From a virus, in IMG/VR virus record IMGVR_UViG_3300043395_002142, positions 1 through 41,726 of that record: a DNA stretch of 41,726 nucleotides; one strand, 5' to 3'. Under the pieces are notes generated by a model. It saw only the letters and a list, made by a program, of their open reading frames with translations. It was not told the DNA's origin and made no database searches. Below are positions 1-7,430 of this stretch, piece by piece (the stretch's first letter is position 1; each line of letters starts with the position of its first letter). A program made the translations under genes and the position numbers.

Positions 1-127
1 TGTTGCTATCAAAGTTAAGGCCGTTGGGCAGTGTGACAGCTGTACCGTTAATAGTCAGCACGTCCGAGGAGGCATCGCCAAGGGCCGTGTTGCCGGAAGC
101 GTTCAAGGCTCCAGCGTTGACCGTTGC
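1..127. repeat. 127-base exact direct repeat, first copy
   Basis: This stretch is identical to 37239-37365, and the two copies differ at the very next base (128 C against 37366 G). It begins at the first base of the window. The repeat lies inside the large fibre gene and is in the same reading frame in both places. Its length equals a common assembler k-mer size, so it probably marks the overlap at which a circular genome was closed. A real fibre-module repeat is the alternative. Confidence 0.95.
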
Positions 128-934
128 CGCTGCCACAGTCGTGGCATTGACGGTGCCCACGACGTCCAGGGCTTGGCTTGGAGAGGCCGTACCGATACCC
201 ACTCGGTTAAGAGTTGCGTCAATAACGAGGGTATTGGAGTCGAAATTGAGGCCATTGGGGATACTTGCCGCGCTACTATTGATCGTCAGTGCGTCGGCTG
301 CCTGATCGCCAAGAGTGACACCGCCGTTGAGAGCCGCTGTACCTGCCACGCTCAAAGCGCCGCTACCTGTCAGCGTCACGCTGCCAGAGCTATTCAGCGA
401 AGTAGAACCAGCGATAGTGCCGCTAGTGATGGCGCTACCAGATACCTTGCCAGCCGTTGAGATGACCCCAGAGATATCGGAATCAGTCACCTGTCCTGGG
501 GGAATAGCGTAGTTAATTACTTTCCAATCGCTGTCGCCGCTGTTGTATTGCAGCATGACAACTTGGCGGTTTTTATTCAGCACGAGCGAGGTTTGACCGA
601 TGATAGTGTCAGACCCCGAACGATTGATTGTGATGTTGTTCGTCGCGGCATCAGCTTTGCCATCGACGATTACAAAAATCTGGCCGGGAGATCCTCCGGG
701 CAAGTTGACAGTGACAGGACCAGCTACCGTCAAGTCAGTCACGATTGCGTAATCAGATGCAGCCGAGACAGTGACTGGGCTTGTTGTGGCCTTCCTAATC
801 TCTTGCTTCATTTCGCCAGCAACGGCGGCTTTGTTTCCCAACGCAACCAGGAAGTTGGTCAAGCTTGACCAGTTGAACTCCCCAGATTGCGGGATACTGT
901 ATGTAGTTCCGTCCCAGGTTACGTTAATAGCCAT
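1..934 (-). CDS. large tail fibre protein, N-terminal part (copy A)
   Basis: The reading frame is open from ATG at 934 to the window edge, giving 311 codons. An AAAAGGA ribosome site lies nine bases before the start. The protein opens with MAINVTWDGTTYSIPQSG, nearly the same as the start of the fibre at 38148, and continues with beta-rich repeats of the type NRVGIGTASP..LDVVG that are common in trimeric phage fibres. If base 1 is joined to base 37238 the frame continues without a break into the C-terminal part ending at 35698, giving a protein of about 824 residues. It probably sits at the virion tail and contacts the host surface. It follows the capsid gene, separated by a terminator. The protein lacks a recognisable enzymatic domain. 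Confidence 0.8.
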   Translation of the reverse strand, partial: MAINVTWDGTTYSIPQSGEFNWSSLTNFLVALGNKAAVAGEMKQEIRKATTSPVTVSAASDYAIVTDLTVAGPVTVNLPGGSPGQIFVIVDGKADAATNNITINRSGSDTIIGQTSLVLNKNRQVVMLQYNSGDSDWKVINYAIPPGQVTDSDISGVISTAGKVSGSAITSGTIAGSTSLNSSGSVTLTGSGALSVAGTAALNGGVTLGDQAADALTINSSAASIPNGLNFDSNTLVIDATLNRVGIGTASPSQALDVVGTVNATTVAAATVNAGALNASGNTALGDASSDVLTINGTAVTLPNGLNFDSN

Positions 935-953
935 GAATTAAATTCCTTTTAAG

Positions 954-987
954 AAAAAAGGGCCAGCCCCAACGCATGGGGCCAGCC
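954..987 (-). terminator. intrinsic terminator between capsid and fibre (copy A)
   Basis: Read on the minus strand, GGCTGGCCCCA pairs with TGGGGCTGGCC (two wobble pairs) around a TGCGT loop, followed by C and six T. It lies 16 bases after the capsid stop codon and just before the fibre ribosome site. A hairpin of different sequence but the same design stands at the same place in copy B, which supports a selected function. It probably lowers fibre expression relative to capsid. Confidence 0.8.
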
Positions 988-1003
988 GCAATCAGAAGGT
1001 CAA

Positions 1004-2347
1004 TTAGGATGCGGATTCGTCATTGATACCAGTGATGAGCAAGTTTTGATTGGGCTCTGGAGTGAAAACGTACTCGTCAGCGTAGGATTTGAATTGGTAG
1101 CCAGCTTGGTTTTCCAAGGGACGAATGAGATCGCCGTTGTCATCCATGCCGGGCACTTTAAAGCCTACTTGAGCAGAACCGGAACGCTTCCACGTGTCGG
1201 TGCGGAGAGCGAAGGCATAACCTTCTTTCATGCAGCGATGAGCCTTAATGGTGAGCTTGCCGGTCTGAGTGTAATACTCAATGTCACGGAAACCGTTTTG
1301 CGCTTGGCTAGGCGAATAGGACTTATCATACACGCGAAGACCAGCTTCGGTGTTGGACAAGGTGGACCAGCTACGTGGGTTGACGTACACGTTCACGTCG
1401 CCTTCCAGACCACCACCGTTGACTGCATCGGCCAGGGCTTCTTGTAGGCGGGAAAGCGTGAGCTTAACGCCAGTAGAAGCACCGTTGCTGATATCAGCCA
1501 CGTTACCTTTGAATAGAGGGAATTGCGCGGTATTGACGCCGAACAACGTCCCGCTGTTGGCAAGGATTGCGTGAATGCCGACCATTTCGCCAGCGCCTTC
1601 TTGACCGTCGAAGCAAAGACGGACAGAGCCAGAGCCAGAAACGGCAGAAGGAGCGACAGGCACAAAGTCCACGGTGATGTAACCGTATTTGCTTTGGTAG
1701 CCAGTCAGCTTACCGGAAGCAAGGATGTTGCCGTTTTGGTCAACTTGCTTGACTTTCACGCCGATCATACCAACCCAGAAGCCAGCTGCAAATTCGCCTG
1801 GAGCCAACAAAATTGCTTTAGAAGCAGCGTTGACGCCGTTTACAAAAGCTAAACCGTTTAGCGTTCCAGATCCGTTTGTAAACGAAGCTCCGCGATAGGT
1901 GCCAGAGTAGTATGAAACGTACCCAAGAAGGCTAGGAGACTGGCCCCACATTCTGAAGATTTCTAGGAATTTGTTGTGTGATTTTAGGTTGTTACGCGTG
2001 ATGAACTTCGTGGCTCTAAAGAAAGCTTGTTCATCCCCTAGTGAACGAGAAATTGTTGCGAATGGGAGGATGGAGGGGAGGATGGACACGTACGGAGTAA
2101 CCAAGGTTTGCTTTACAGCCCCCGCAATAGCCGGGTTTATTTCGAAAGCTTCCTGTCCACTTCCTCCTAGCGTGATCCCTGTCTCGGCACTAAGCACAAC
2201 ATCTTCAACGAACTGTGCGCCCACTCGTGCGCCTTCGGCCCAACCAATGTCCATTCCCAAAAGCTGATCTTCCGGGACGAGGTCGTACATATCACCGTAT
2301 ACGTTTTTGAATAGCTCAATGACCTGATTGTTCGAAACGGAAGCCAT
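1004..2347 (-). CDS. probable major capsid protein (copy A)
   Basis: The protein has 447 residues and no signal peptide. The start at 2347 is chosen because GAGAGGTG lies six bases upstream and because the copy B protein begins at the same MASVSNNQ. A longer GTG start at 2356 would overlap that ribosome site. It follows a scaffold-like gene and a small head gene, the classical position for the capsid subunit, and a strong terminator follows it. It is the best conserved protein between copies A and B (about 22 differences in 447 residues by eye), as expected of a shell protein. I do not recognise a named capsid family from motifs alone, so the assignment rests mainly on order, length and conservation. 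It would form the icosahedral head shell. Confidence 0.72.
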   Translation of the reverse strand: MASVSNNQVIELFKNVYGDMYDLVPEDQLLGMDIGWAEGARVGAQFVEDVVLSAETGITLGGSGQEAFEINPAIAGAVKQTLVTPYVSILPSILPFATISRSLGDEQAFFRATKFITRNNLKSHNKFLEIFRMWGQSPSLLGYVSYYSGTYRGASFTNGSGTLNGLAFVNGVNAASKAILLAPGEFAAGFWVGMIGVKVKQVDQNGNILASGKLTGYQSKYGYITVDFVPVAPSAVSGSGSVRLCFDGQEGAGEMVGIHAILANSGTLFGVNTAQFPLFKGNVADISNGASTGVKLTLSRLQEALADAVNGGGLEGDVNVYVNPRSWSTLSNTEAGLRVYDKSYSPSQAQNGFRDIEYYTQTGKLTIKAHRCMKEGYAFALRTDTWKRSGSAQVGFKVPGMDDNGDLIRPLENQAGYQFKSYADEYVFTPEPNQNLLITGINDESAS

Positions 2348-2374
2348 ATGATTCACCTCTCAGTGTTTTAATGA

Positions 2375-2863
2375 TTACTTTGCGATCCAGCAGAAACGCA
2401 CTTCGATCATGCCGCTAGTAAGAGCGTCCAGACCAGCCAGGACGAAACGACCAGCCAAGTTACCAGCTGCGCCTAGTGCGCCTTCGCAAGCCAGAGTAGA
2501 AGCGGTCAAGCCTTCGGCAACGTCAGCACACTCGGCGACGGTTGCACCGTTCGAGCCGCTGTACAGCTTCGCAGACACGCTTAGGAGCTTTTTGGCTTGG
2601 CCGTTCATGTTGACGATGACTGCAAGGGCATCGGTGCCCATAGCAGTTGCGTCAAATGCAGCAACGGCAAACTCAGAAGACGTCCCGAGGAACGAATCAA
2701 TCACGCTTTGGGAAGCGATTGCATCGTACGACTTCAACAGCGCAGTATTCGCGACGATGGGGCTCGAAGCCTTTGCGCCGGTAATCTTGAATTGTAGTAC
2801 AAGCTCATTAGGTACCACTTTTCCAAGTTGGTCGTTGTAATAAAACAAGCTAGAGACTGCCAT
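2375..2863 (-). CDS. small head protein, possible decoration protein (copy A)
   Basis: This 162-residue protein begins MAVSSLFYYNDQLGK and lies between the scaffold-like gene and the probable capsid gene. It is rich in Ala, Gly, Val and Ser and has no transmembrane helix, consistent with a compact beta-rich virion protein. GGAG stands upstream of the ATG at 2863. The copy B homologue has the same length with scattered substitutions. Its place next to the capsid gene suggests a head decoration or stabilising subunit made in large amounts. That role is inferred from position; no diagnostic motif was seen. Confidence 0.6.
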   Translation of the reverse strand: MAVSSLFYYNDQLGKVVPNELVLQFKITGAKASSPIVANTALLKSYDAIASQSVIDSFLGTSSEFAVAAFDATAMGTDALAVIVNMNGQAKKLLSVSAKLYSGSNGATVAECADVAEGLTASTLACEGALGAAGNLAGRFVLAGLDALTSGMIEVRFCWIAK

Positions 2864-2868
2864 GATCT

Positions 2869-3726
2869 TTATCTCCGTTTAAATCGTTTTTCCATTTCTT
2901 GAAATTTCTTTTCAATCGTCATTGGTTCGTCAGCCTTGCCGACTTCTTTCGCGCTCGGTTTGTTTTTCATGACGGTTTTGCTATCCAAAACTCTATCAAC
3001 TTTAGCTTTCATAAGCGAGTCGATTAGAGACTTGGGCAAAATCGACATGGCTTCCTCTGGCGAAAGATCGCTTAGGTATGCGCCAATGTCCTCGGTCATG
3101 CTCCTTTGAGCGTATTGCAAAGCTTGCTTCGCGGGGATTCGTTCTCCCTTGGCTTTAATGCTCGCTTCAATCTGCTCAATGATACGAAGGGCTAGCCTTG
3201 GATTGGCTTTCTTCCCGGCTTCTGCCAATGCTTCCGAGATTTCAGCGTCCAATTCGGCCACGGCTCTTTGCGCCAATTCTTCTTGACGCGCCTTCTTTGA
3301 GCCCTCTTCCAACTCTTGCATCTTACGTTCAAGCTCTTCCCGCCTTTTCCGCTCGGACAAAAGTTCTTTGCGCTCTTGTGGTAACTCCTCGTACTCATAC
3401 TGCTCGATCAGGTAGTTCTCAAACATCTGTCGCGCTTTTTGAGGTCCGAGCTTGTCCACCAAATAGTTAATGTCCCCTTTCTCTAGGGCTTGATTAACTC
3501 TTTGCGCTTCGGTCGAGAGCTTGGCCGCTTCTTGATAACGGCGTGTGCTCTCTTTGGCGTTTTGATAGTCGCGGATTAGCTCGTCATACGAGACTTCGCG
3601 TACCTCGCCGCCAAACTTAACTTTGTGCTTTGCGTTGCGCCAAGGCTCGGCCTCTTGTTTGGCCTGAGTTGCTTGCGCTTCGGTCGGTTGTGCAGGAGCT
3701 TGGACTCCTGCGCTTGCGGTTTCCAT
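2869..3726 (-). CDS. scaffolding-like protein (copy A)
   Basis: The 285-residue protein is very highly charged, mostly helical and coiled-coil-like. A Gln/Ala/Pro-rich N-terminus is followed by long Glu/Lys/Arg stretches around residues 45-185. A basic C-terminal tail ends KKFQEMEKRFKRR. A basic C-terminal helix that binds the coat protein is a known feature of phage scaffolds such as that of P22. AGGAG lies five bases before the ATG. It sits directly upstream of the head genes and downstream of the conserved promoter and leader at 3738-3797. It would guide procapsid assembly and leave the head before DNA packaging. No protease gene was recognised beside it, so it may be released intact. Confidence 0.75.
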   Translation of the reverse strand: METASAGVQAPAQPTEAQATQAKQEAEPWRNAKHKVKFGGEVREVSYDELIRDYQNAKESTRRYQEAAKLSTEAQRVNQALEKGDINYLVDKLGPQKARQMFENYLIEQYEYEELPQERKELLSERKRREELERKMQELEEGSKKARQEELAQRAVAELDAEISEALAEAGKKANPRLALRIIEQIEASIKAKGERIPAKQALQYAQRSMTEDIGAYLSDLSPEEAMSILPKSLIDSLMKAKVDRVLDSKTVMKNKPSAKEVGKADEPMTIEKKFQEMEKRFKRR

Positions 3727-3737
3727 TCTATCTCCTG

Positions 3738-3762
3738 TGGTAGTCTTTCGACGCCGATTTTA
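3738..3762 (-). promoter_or_regulatory. conserved 25-base leader before the scaffold gene
   Basis: These 25 bases are identical to 40962-40986 in copy B although the flanking noncoding DNA differs. The block lies between the -10 element and the scaffold ribosome site and is not coding. It may be an early transcribed region, a translation enhancer or a regulator target. Its function is unknown. Confidence 0.6.
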
Positions 3763-3768
3763 ATCCGC

Positions 3769-3797
3769 ATTATCACATGCTTAATATAATAACACAA
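3769..3797 (-). promoter_or_regulatory. sigma70-like promoter for scaffold and capsid genes (copy A)
   Basis: On the minus strand, -35 TTGTGT (3797-3792) is followed by a 17-base spacer and -10 GATAAT (3774-3769), with TG one base before the -10 (extended -10). The same arrangement occurs in copy B. The -35 lies in the last codons of the 131-aa gene. It would give the head genes their own strong transcription inside the late block. Confidence 0.65.
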
Positions 3798-4176
3798 GAT
3801 CTAGGGGGGCTAGATCATCGGTCGGGGCACTTGTCCCATCTGGGTTACAGAGCCTTGCTACAATCGTTAAACGATTATTCCTGTCGTAATACCATCCAAA
3901 TGATTGCAAGAGATACAGTGAGCTTTGCACCCTCACCGGAATGATGCCTGTCACCGTCTTGCTGGCGGTGATGACTTGAGCCGTTCCGCTCTTGACGTTG
4001 ACGGTCTTCACTTCACTCGCAAAGTTGTCCCCAAACGTCAAACCGCTCCTAAGATTCCTTACAGTCTGCTCGATGAATTGGGCAAGGTACTCAAAAAACT
4101 CGGGGATCTCTTTGCCGGTGTTGGTCTTGCTTATGCGAGTCGTGTCGAGAAGTCGCGTGATTGTAAACTTTGCCAT
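3781..4176 (-). CDS. conserved protein of unknown function between terminase and scaffold (copy A)
   Basis: The protein has 131 residues from the second Met, MAKFTITRLLD, the start shared with copy B. An ATG one codon earlier (4179) is also possible. It begins within the terminase stop. The sequence has a helical N-terminal half (FFEYLAQFIEQTVRNLRSG) and a beta-rich C-terminal half ending LDLVLLY. There is no membrane segment or catalytic motif. Its steady place between the large terminase and the scaffold in both copies suggests a virion or packaging role, perhaps at the head vertex. I do not recognise the family. Confidence 0.6.
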   Translation of the reverse strand: MAKFTITRLLDTTRISKTNTGKEIPEFFEYLAQFIEQTVRNLRSGLTFGDNFASEVKTVNVKSGTAQVITASKTVTGIIPVRVQSSLYLLQSFGWYYDRNNRLTIVARLCNPDGTSAPTDDLAPLDLVLLY

Positions 4177-5582
4177 CACTTCGCTCCAAATCGTTTGGCT
4201 GTTGCGCCAAATTTGTTGGCACTTGGCAGGATATTTATGGGCTTGTCGCTAGGAGGCGTCCAGAAACGGTCCTTGCTTGCGATCTCGCTTGGGTACGGAT
4301 TGCTACGGTTAAGCCCTCTAACAGCATACATTAGGGCCGCGATTGCATCACAGTGTCCTGTCGAGAGTGTTCGCTCGAAGTCTGTATGGTTTTTGTTGAA
4401 CATACCAGACTGACAGGTTGTGATAGTCAGTTTGCAGTGTGACGCTATCTTGATCTTGTTTTGAGTGAAGCGATTAGCAAGCCCGTTTATGCTCGCTTCC
4501 CAGTCGCTTTTCTGTGGCAAGGCAACGCTCATTTTGAAGGTACGTCCGAGATCAACGGCAAGTTGTCCTGGCACGTCGGCATAGTAAACATGCTCCTTAC
4601 GATTGGGCTGTAAATATTTGCCGGTCCATTTGGACCGTATGTCATTAACGATGACTTCCGTTGGCGTGTTCGGCCCCCACCATAGTTCGTCGAATACGAA
4701 GTCGGTTGCTTCCAGGTATCCGTATCCAACCACAACGGCCACGGTAAAATCGCGCACTCCGCCCCAGTCGATATAGATCTCGTAATTGCAGTATTCTGGG
4801 AGATCAAATTCTCCAATGTGACGAGCAGGATCAAAATCAGGGATAACGACAACACTCTTGTCACGGATAATTTGATTAAGATATTCGCGCTTAAAATCAT
4901 CGGTGTGCCTCCCACCTGCTCGTCTTACACATGCCTCATACTGCGACTGACTTAGAGCCTTGTTATCGTCGATTGTGAACGAATAGAAAGAATTGTTGAT
5001 TTGCGCCCTCGCCATCGTTTCGGTAATGAAAGGATGATCGGGCACTTTGGGCAAGGTGGTGAGAAATATGATTTTCCCTGCATCGGAATGAGTCAAAGCA
5101 GGGCCGATATCAGAGCGCAATGACTCAAGGTAATCATCTGGGTTGGCGTCGACGATCTCTTCGACAAATACGCCTTGCAGCGTCTTCCCTCGCTGACTGT
5201 TTGTATTCAAATCGAATCCGCCCATCACGAGTTCGGACGTACCAATATACCACTTGCCCTCTGACTTGGACGGTCGAATCAGACCAGGAGGCGCATCGGC
5301 AATGATATGCCTAAGCCTTGGCGTCACGATCTCTCTTGTCTGCTTGAGTGTTGGGCCAATGATAAGAAAGCACCGATCATGCCAGCGTAGGCACTGCTCT
5401 ATGGCAATCAAGACGCCCAGGTGACTCTTGCCAAACTGTCTGGCGCAAAGGACAACCGCCTCATCAATATCGGGAGGCAGGTTGTATATGGCGTCATATA
5501 TGCTTTGTTGTTGGGGCCATAGTTTATACTTCAAATTTCCGCGTGACCATAACTCCGCTGTTAGCTTGTTCAAACTCGTCAT
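4176..5582 (-). CDS. terL: terminase large subunit
   Basis: This 468-residue packaging motor cuts concatemeric DNA and pumps it into the procapsid. The N-terminal ATPase has a Walker A-like CARQFGKS at about residues 46-53, Walker B GVFVEE at 137-142 and the coupling motif TTLP at 175-178. The C-terminal RNase H-like nuclease has candidate metal ligands D272 (YIDWGG), D336 and D412 (GHCDAIAALMYA). The length is normal for the family. The start overlaps the preceding small gene by 59 bases and has only a weak ribosome site, so translation is probably coupled. The end touches the 131-aa gene. Copy B holds the C-terminal 107 residues of a relative at 41403-41726. Confidence 0.93.
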   Translation of the reverse strand: MTSLNKLTAELWSRGNLKYKLWPQQQSIYDAIYNLPPDIDEAVVLCARQFGKSHLGVLIAIEQCLRWHDRCFLIIGPTLKQTREIVTPRLRHIIADAPPGLIRPSKSEGKWYIGTSELVMGGFDLNTNSQRGKTLQGVFVEEIVDANPDDYLESLRSDIGPALTHSDAGKIIFLTTLPKVPDHPFITETMARAQINNSFYSFTIDDNKALSQSQYEACVRRAGGRHTDDFKREYLNQIIRDKSVVVIPDFDPARHIGEFDLPEYCNYEIYIDWGGVRDFTVAVVVGYGYLEATDFVFDELWWGPNTPTEVIVNDIRSKWTGKYLQPNRKEHVYYADVPGQLAVDLGRTFKMSVALPQKSDWEASINGLANRFTQNKIKIASHCKLTITTCQSGMFNKNHTDFERTLSTGHCDAIAALMYAVRGLNRSNPYPSEIASKDRFWTPPSDKPINILPSANKFGATAKRFGAK

Positions 5583-5745
5583 CTGTCAACTCATGCAATT
5601 CGCCGTTTTGCGTGACATACGCCACAATCTCGCTATCACTGTTTATGATGATAGAGCCATGCTTTGAGCCATGGACTATGTAAAGCTCGTGCTCAGTTTC
5701 TGCGTCACAGATCCGCTCCCAGAACTTGCTCACCTGACTTTTCAT
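5524..5745 (-). CDS. small protein of unknown function upstream of the large terminase
   Basis: This 73-residue acidic protein (MKSQVSKFWERICDAETEHE) overlaps the preceding gene by 41 bases and runs 59 bases into the terminase gene in another frame. It has a short beta-rich centre (IIINSDSEIVAYVT) and no membrane segment. The strong overlaps at both ends fit a translationally coupled late operon. No function is recognised. It could be an accessory packaging factor or simply a small gene carried between terS and terL. Confidence 0.5.
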   Translation of the reverse strand: MKSQVSKFWERICDAETEHELYIVHGSKHGSIIINSDSEIVAYVTQNGELHELTDDEFEQANSGVMVTRKFEV

Positions 5746-5935
5746 TGGCCTCTATCCAATCTGCCGCCGCTAAGAGCCATGCAGCAAAAGCGCGGCACTC
5801 CCGCGCTGAGATCCATTCGGCTTTAACTGAAACACGGTAAGGGCCTTGGGGCCATCCTTTTGATAGAACCATATGCGTTGTATCCATGACGTTGCCTTTG
5901 TTGCTCGGTCGATGCACCCGCGCTAGTGGTCCCAT
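5705..5935 (-). CDS. small protein of unknown function
   Basis: The protein has 76 residues from ATG at 5935, which overlaps the small terminase stop (TGATG). AAAGGA stands five bases before it. An internal ATG at 5887 with its own AAAGG is an alternative and would give 60 residues, MDTTHMVLSKGW onwards. The C-terminal part (ECRAFAAWLLAAADWIEANE) is an amphipathic helix rather than a clear membrane span. The function is unknown. It lies between the two terminase genes. Confidence 0.5.
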   Translation of the reverse strand: MGPLARVHRPSNKGNVMDTTHMVLSKGWPQGPYRVSVKAEWISARECRAFAAWLLAAADWIEANEKSGEQVLGADL

Positions 5936-6348
5936 CACGTTCCTTTCGGTTTTTTGCCGTACCTCTTAATAAGCGCCTCGATCTCATGATCGGGCACGTC
6001 GGATAGATTGATCTCGGTCACTTTCTGTTCGACCTTCTCAGATTGGCCTAGGTACTGCTTGCCTAGCCAGATCATCATCACGCGGTCGCCGTTTTGAGCC
6101 CGTCTAAACTGGCGACGACGAAGCGAACATTTGCCGCCAGCCGAGTATTTTTTATACACTTCCGAAAAACTCTTGTTATAATGCTCGGTTACGCGCCTAA
6201 CAAGAGTCTCTTCGTCGATCTCAAACCATCCCGCGATCTCTTCCTGTGTACATTGCATCTGGCAACATTTTTCAAAATCGCGAAAATCTATGTCCTTGAT
6301 TTTGGCACCTGTCTCGCCTTCGGCCTTGGGCCGTTTTGTGACGCCCAT
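5935..6348 (-). CDS. terS: terminase small subunit-like protein
   Basis: The protein has 137 residues. A helix-turn-helix region spans about residues 33-58 (QCTQEEIAGWFEIDEETLVRR), followed by a basic stretch (KCSLRRRQFRRAQNGD) and MMIWLGKQYLGQ. This combination is known from phage small terminase and terminase-associated DNA-binding proteins. It would recognise packaging sites and load the large subunit. AAAGGAG lies seven bases before the ATG. It is the first gene of the leftward late block and faces a rightward gene across 81 bases, so the late promoter should be just upstream. Confidence 0.8.
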   Translation of the reverse strand: MGVTKRPKAEGETGAKIKDIDFRDFEKCCQMQCTQEEIAGWFEIDEETLVRRVTEHYNKSFSEVYKKYSAGGKCSLRRRQFRRAQNGDRVMMIWLGKQYLGQSEKVEQKVTEINLSDVPDHEIEALIKRYGKKPKGT

Positions 6349-6429
6349 TTGGGTAGTCTCCTTTGATTGATGTTTTAAATTTTACCACGATTCATTAAAT
6401 TAAATGCAATCATTTTACAAGGTAACAGT
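6349..6429. promoter_or_regulatory. divergent control region between terS and rightward genes
   Basis: These 81 AT-rich bases separate the first leftward late gene from the first rightward gene, so promoters for both should be here. On the minus strand, TTGTAA, 17 bases and TAATGA form a plausible pair (about 6416-6388). No strong match was seen for the rightward promoter. Element positions are tentative. Confidence 0.35.
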
Positions 6430-6657
6430 ATGTACTATGGATTTGAGTTCTCAAGTAGCAACCCACGTACTAAAAGGCCGATGGATGAATACGGCCAGCG
6501 AGTGGGCTATTATCATCGTTTCAACCACAAGGTTGACGTCCATGCGTGGGTCAAGAAGAGCAAATACCGAATCTATGTGCCTAGTACAGATCCAGAATTG
6601 AGGAGCTTAAAGCACCGAGGCATTATCGGCGCGTTCACTATCGACGGAGATAAATAA
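6430..6657 (+). CDS. small basic protein of unknown function
   Basis: The 75-residue protein is rich in Tyr, Arg and Lys (MYYGFEFSSSNPRTKRPMDE). Its central part resembles a short beta-sheet domain (VDVHAWVKKSKYRIYVPS). AAGG lies eight bases before the ATG. Its last base overlaps the first base of the Dps-like gene (TAATG), so the two are probably made together. No family was recognised. It may bind nucleic acid, but that is only a guess from its charge. Confidence 0.55.
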   Translation: MYYGFEFSSSNPRTKRPMDEYGQRVGYYHRFNHKVDVHAWVKKSKYRIYVPSTDPELRSLKHRGIIGAFTIDGDK

Positions 6658-7067
6658 TGGCTAGTTTAATCAATTTAGCAACGGTTCTGAGGGCTGGTCA
6701 AGTTTATGCACACCATGCCCACAATGTTTGCTCTGGCCCCCAGTTCTTCGAGGACCACGCTTTTTTTGGTTCTGTGTATGCGAAATATGAGTCTGACTAT
6801 GATGACGTTATTGAGCGTCATATTGGATCAACTGGCGACAAGCCCAATACCATTGAGTTACTTGGCCGGGCTTTAGATTTAGTACAGGGCCTTGGGGATG
6901 ATTATTTCCAGGGGATCTTGATTGTGGACAAAAGCATTTGCTCGATCTGCAAGACCATGTGCGATTCTGGGGAGCTATCGGAAGGCACCAAGCAGCTAAT
7001 CGGCGAGATCTGCAATCAAGCCGAGATGCGAAAGTACAAGATTGTACAAAGAACATCGCGGGATTAA
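6657..7067 (+). CDS. Dps-like ferritin-fold protein
   Basis: The protein has 136 residues. The N-terminal half reads AHHAHNVCSGPQFFEDHAFFG followed by SDYDDVIERHIG. His22, His34, Asp49 and Glu53 have spacings of 12, 15 and 4, exactly those of the E. coli Dps ferroxidase ligands His51, His63, Asp78 and Glu82. Only the fifth ligand (Asp67) is replaced, by Gly38. Dps proteins form 12-subunit cages that oxidise and store iron and shield DNA from peroxide. This one is shorter than usual and lacks the Lys-rich N-terminal DNA-binding tail, so iron and peroxide handling seems likelier than DNA coating. It is cotranscribed with the small gene before it. A phage could use it to protect DNA during infection. 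Confidence 0.8.
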   Translation: MASLINLATVLRAGQVYAHHAHNVCSGPQFFEDHAFFGSVYAKYESDYDDVIERHIGSTGDKPNTIELLGRALDLVQGLGDDYFQGILIVDKSICSICKTMCDSGELSEGTKQLIGEICNQAEMRKYKIVQRTSRD

Positions 7068-7087
7068 AAATAATCTAAAATTAGTTG

Positions 7088-7116
7088 TTGCCAATCGTTA
7101 AATGATTGGATAATAA
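7088..7116 (+). promoter_or_regulatory. promoter with an operator-like palindrome in its spacer
   Basis: A -35 TTGCCA (7088-7093), 17-base spacer and -10 TAATAA (7111-7116) precede the gene at 7156. The spacer holds a near-perfect 19-base palindrome at 7091-7109 (CCAATCGTT, A, AATGATTGG). A repressor bound there would block RNA polymerase. The regulator is unknown; the ribbon-helix-helix protein at 12448 is one candidate. Confidence 0.55.
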
Positions 7117-7155
7117 ATGGGCACGTCGGCAATGTCGCCATGCAGGAGGTGTCCC

Positions 7156-7326
7156 GTGTTTAAAATTTCTAAGGAATTTTGCGAAGAGTTAAATTGTCAA
7201 GTATGGTCGGTGAGTCGACGTGATGGTTTTATAATTAAAGACGGTGTGACTGCTTATAATTTTTTGCTCGATGATTGGGATAAAGCCATAGATTGCGCAA
7301 AAAAGTTAGAACTTCAATGTTCATAA
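7156..7326 (+). CDS. small protein of unknown function
   Basis: The protein has 56 residues from GTG at 7156, chosen because a perfect AGGAGGT ribosome site lies just upstream. An ATG at 7117 would place the ribosome site inside the gene. The product (MFKISKEFCEELN...) is acidic, has three Cys and no membrane segment. It has its own promoter at 7088 and terminator at 7331, so it is a single-gene unit that is probably made strongly and early. The function is unknown. Small phage proteins of this kind are often host-takeover factors, but nothing in the sequence proves that. Confidence 0.6.
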   Translation: MFKISKEFCEELNCQVWSVSRRDGFIIKDGVTAYNFLLDDWDKAIDCAKKLELQCS

Positions 7327-7330
7327 CAGA

Positions 7331-7352
7331 AGCCCCGAAAGGGGCTTTTTTT
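7331..7352 (+). terminator. intrinsic terminator
   Basis: AGCCCC (7331-7336), a GAAA tetraloop and GGGGCT (7341-7346) are followed by a run of T to 7352. It closes the single-gene unit ending at 7326. Confidence 0.9.
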
Positions 7353-7430
7353 GTTGCATTTCGCTTTTTGATGGGATTAAGTACCTACCTCGTTAGGATA
7401 GATCCTCAAGAGATAGTGACAACGACGGGA

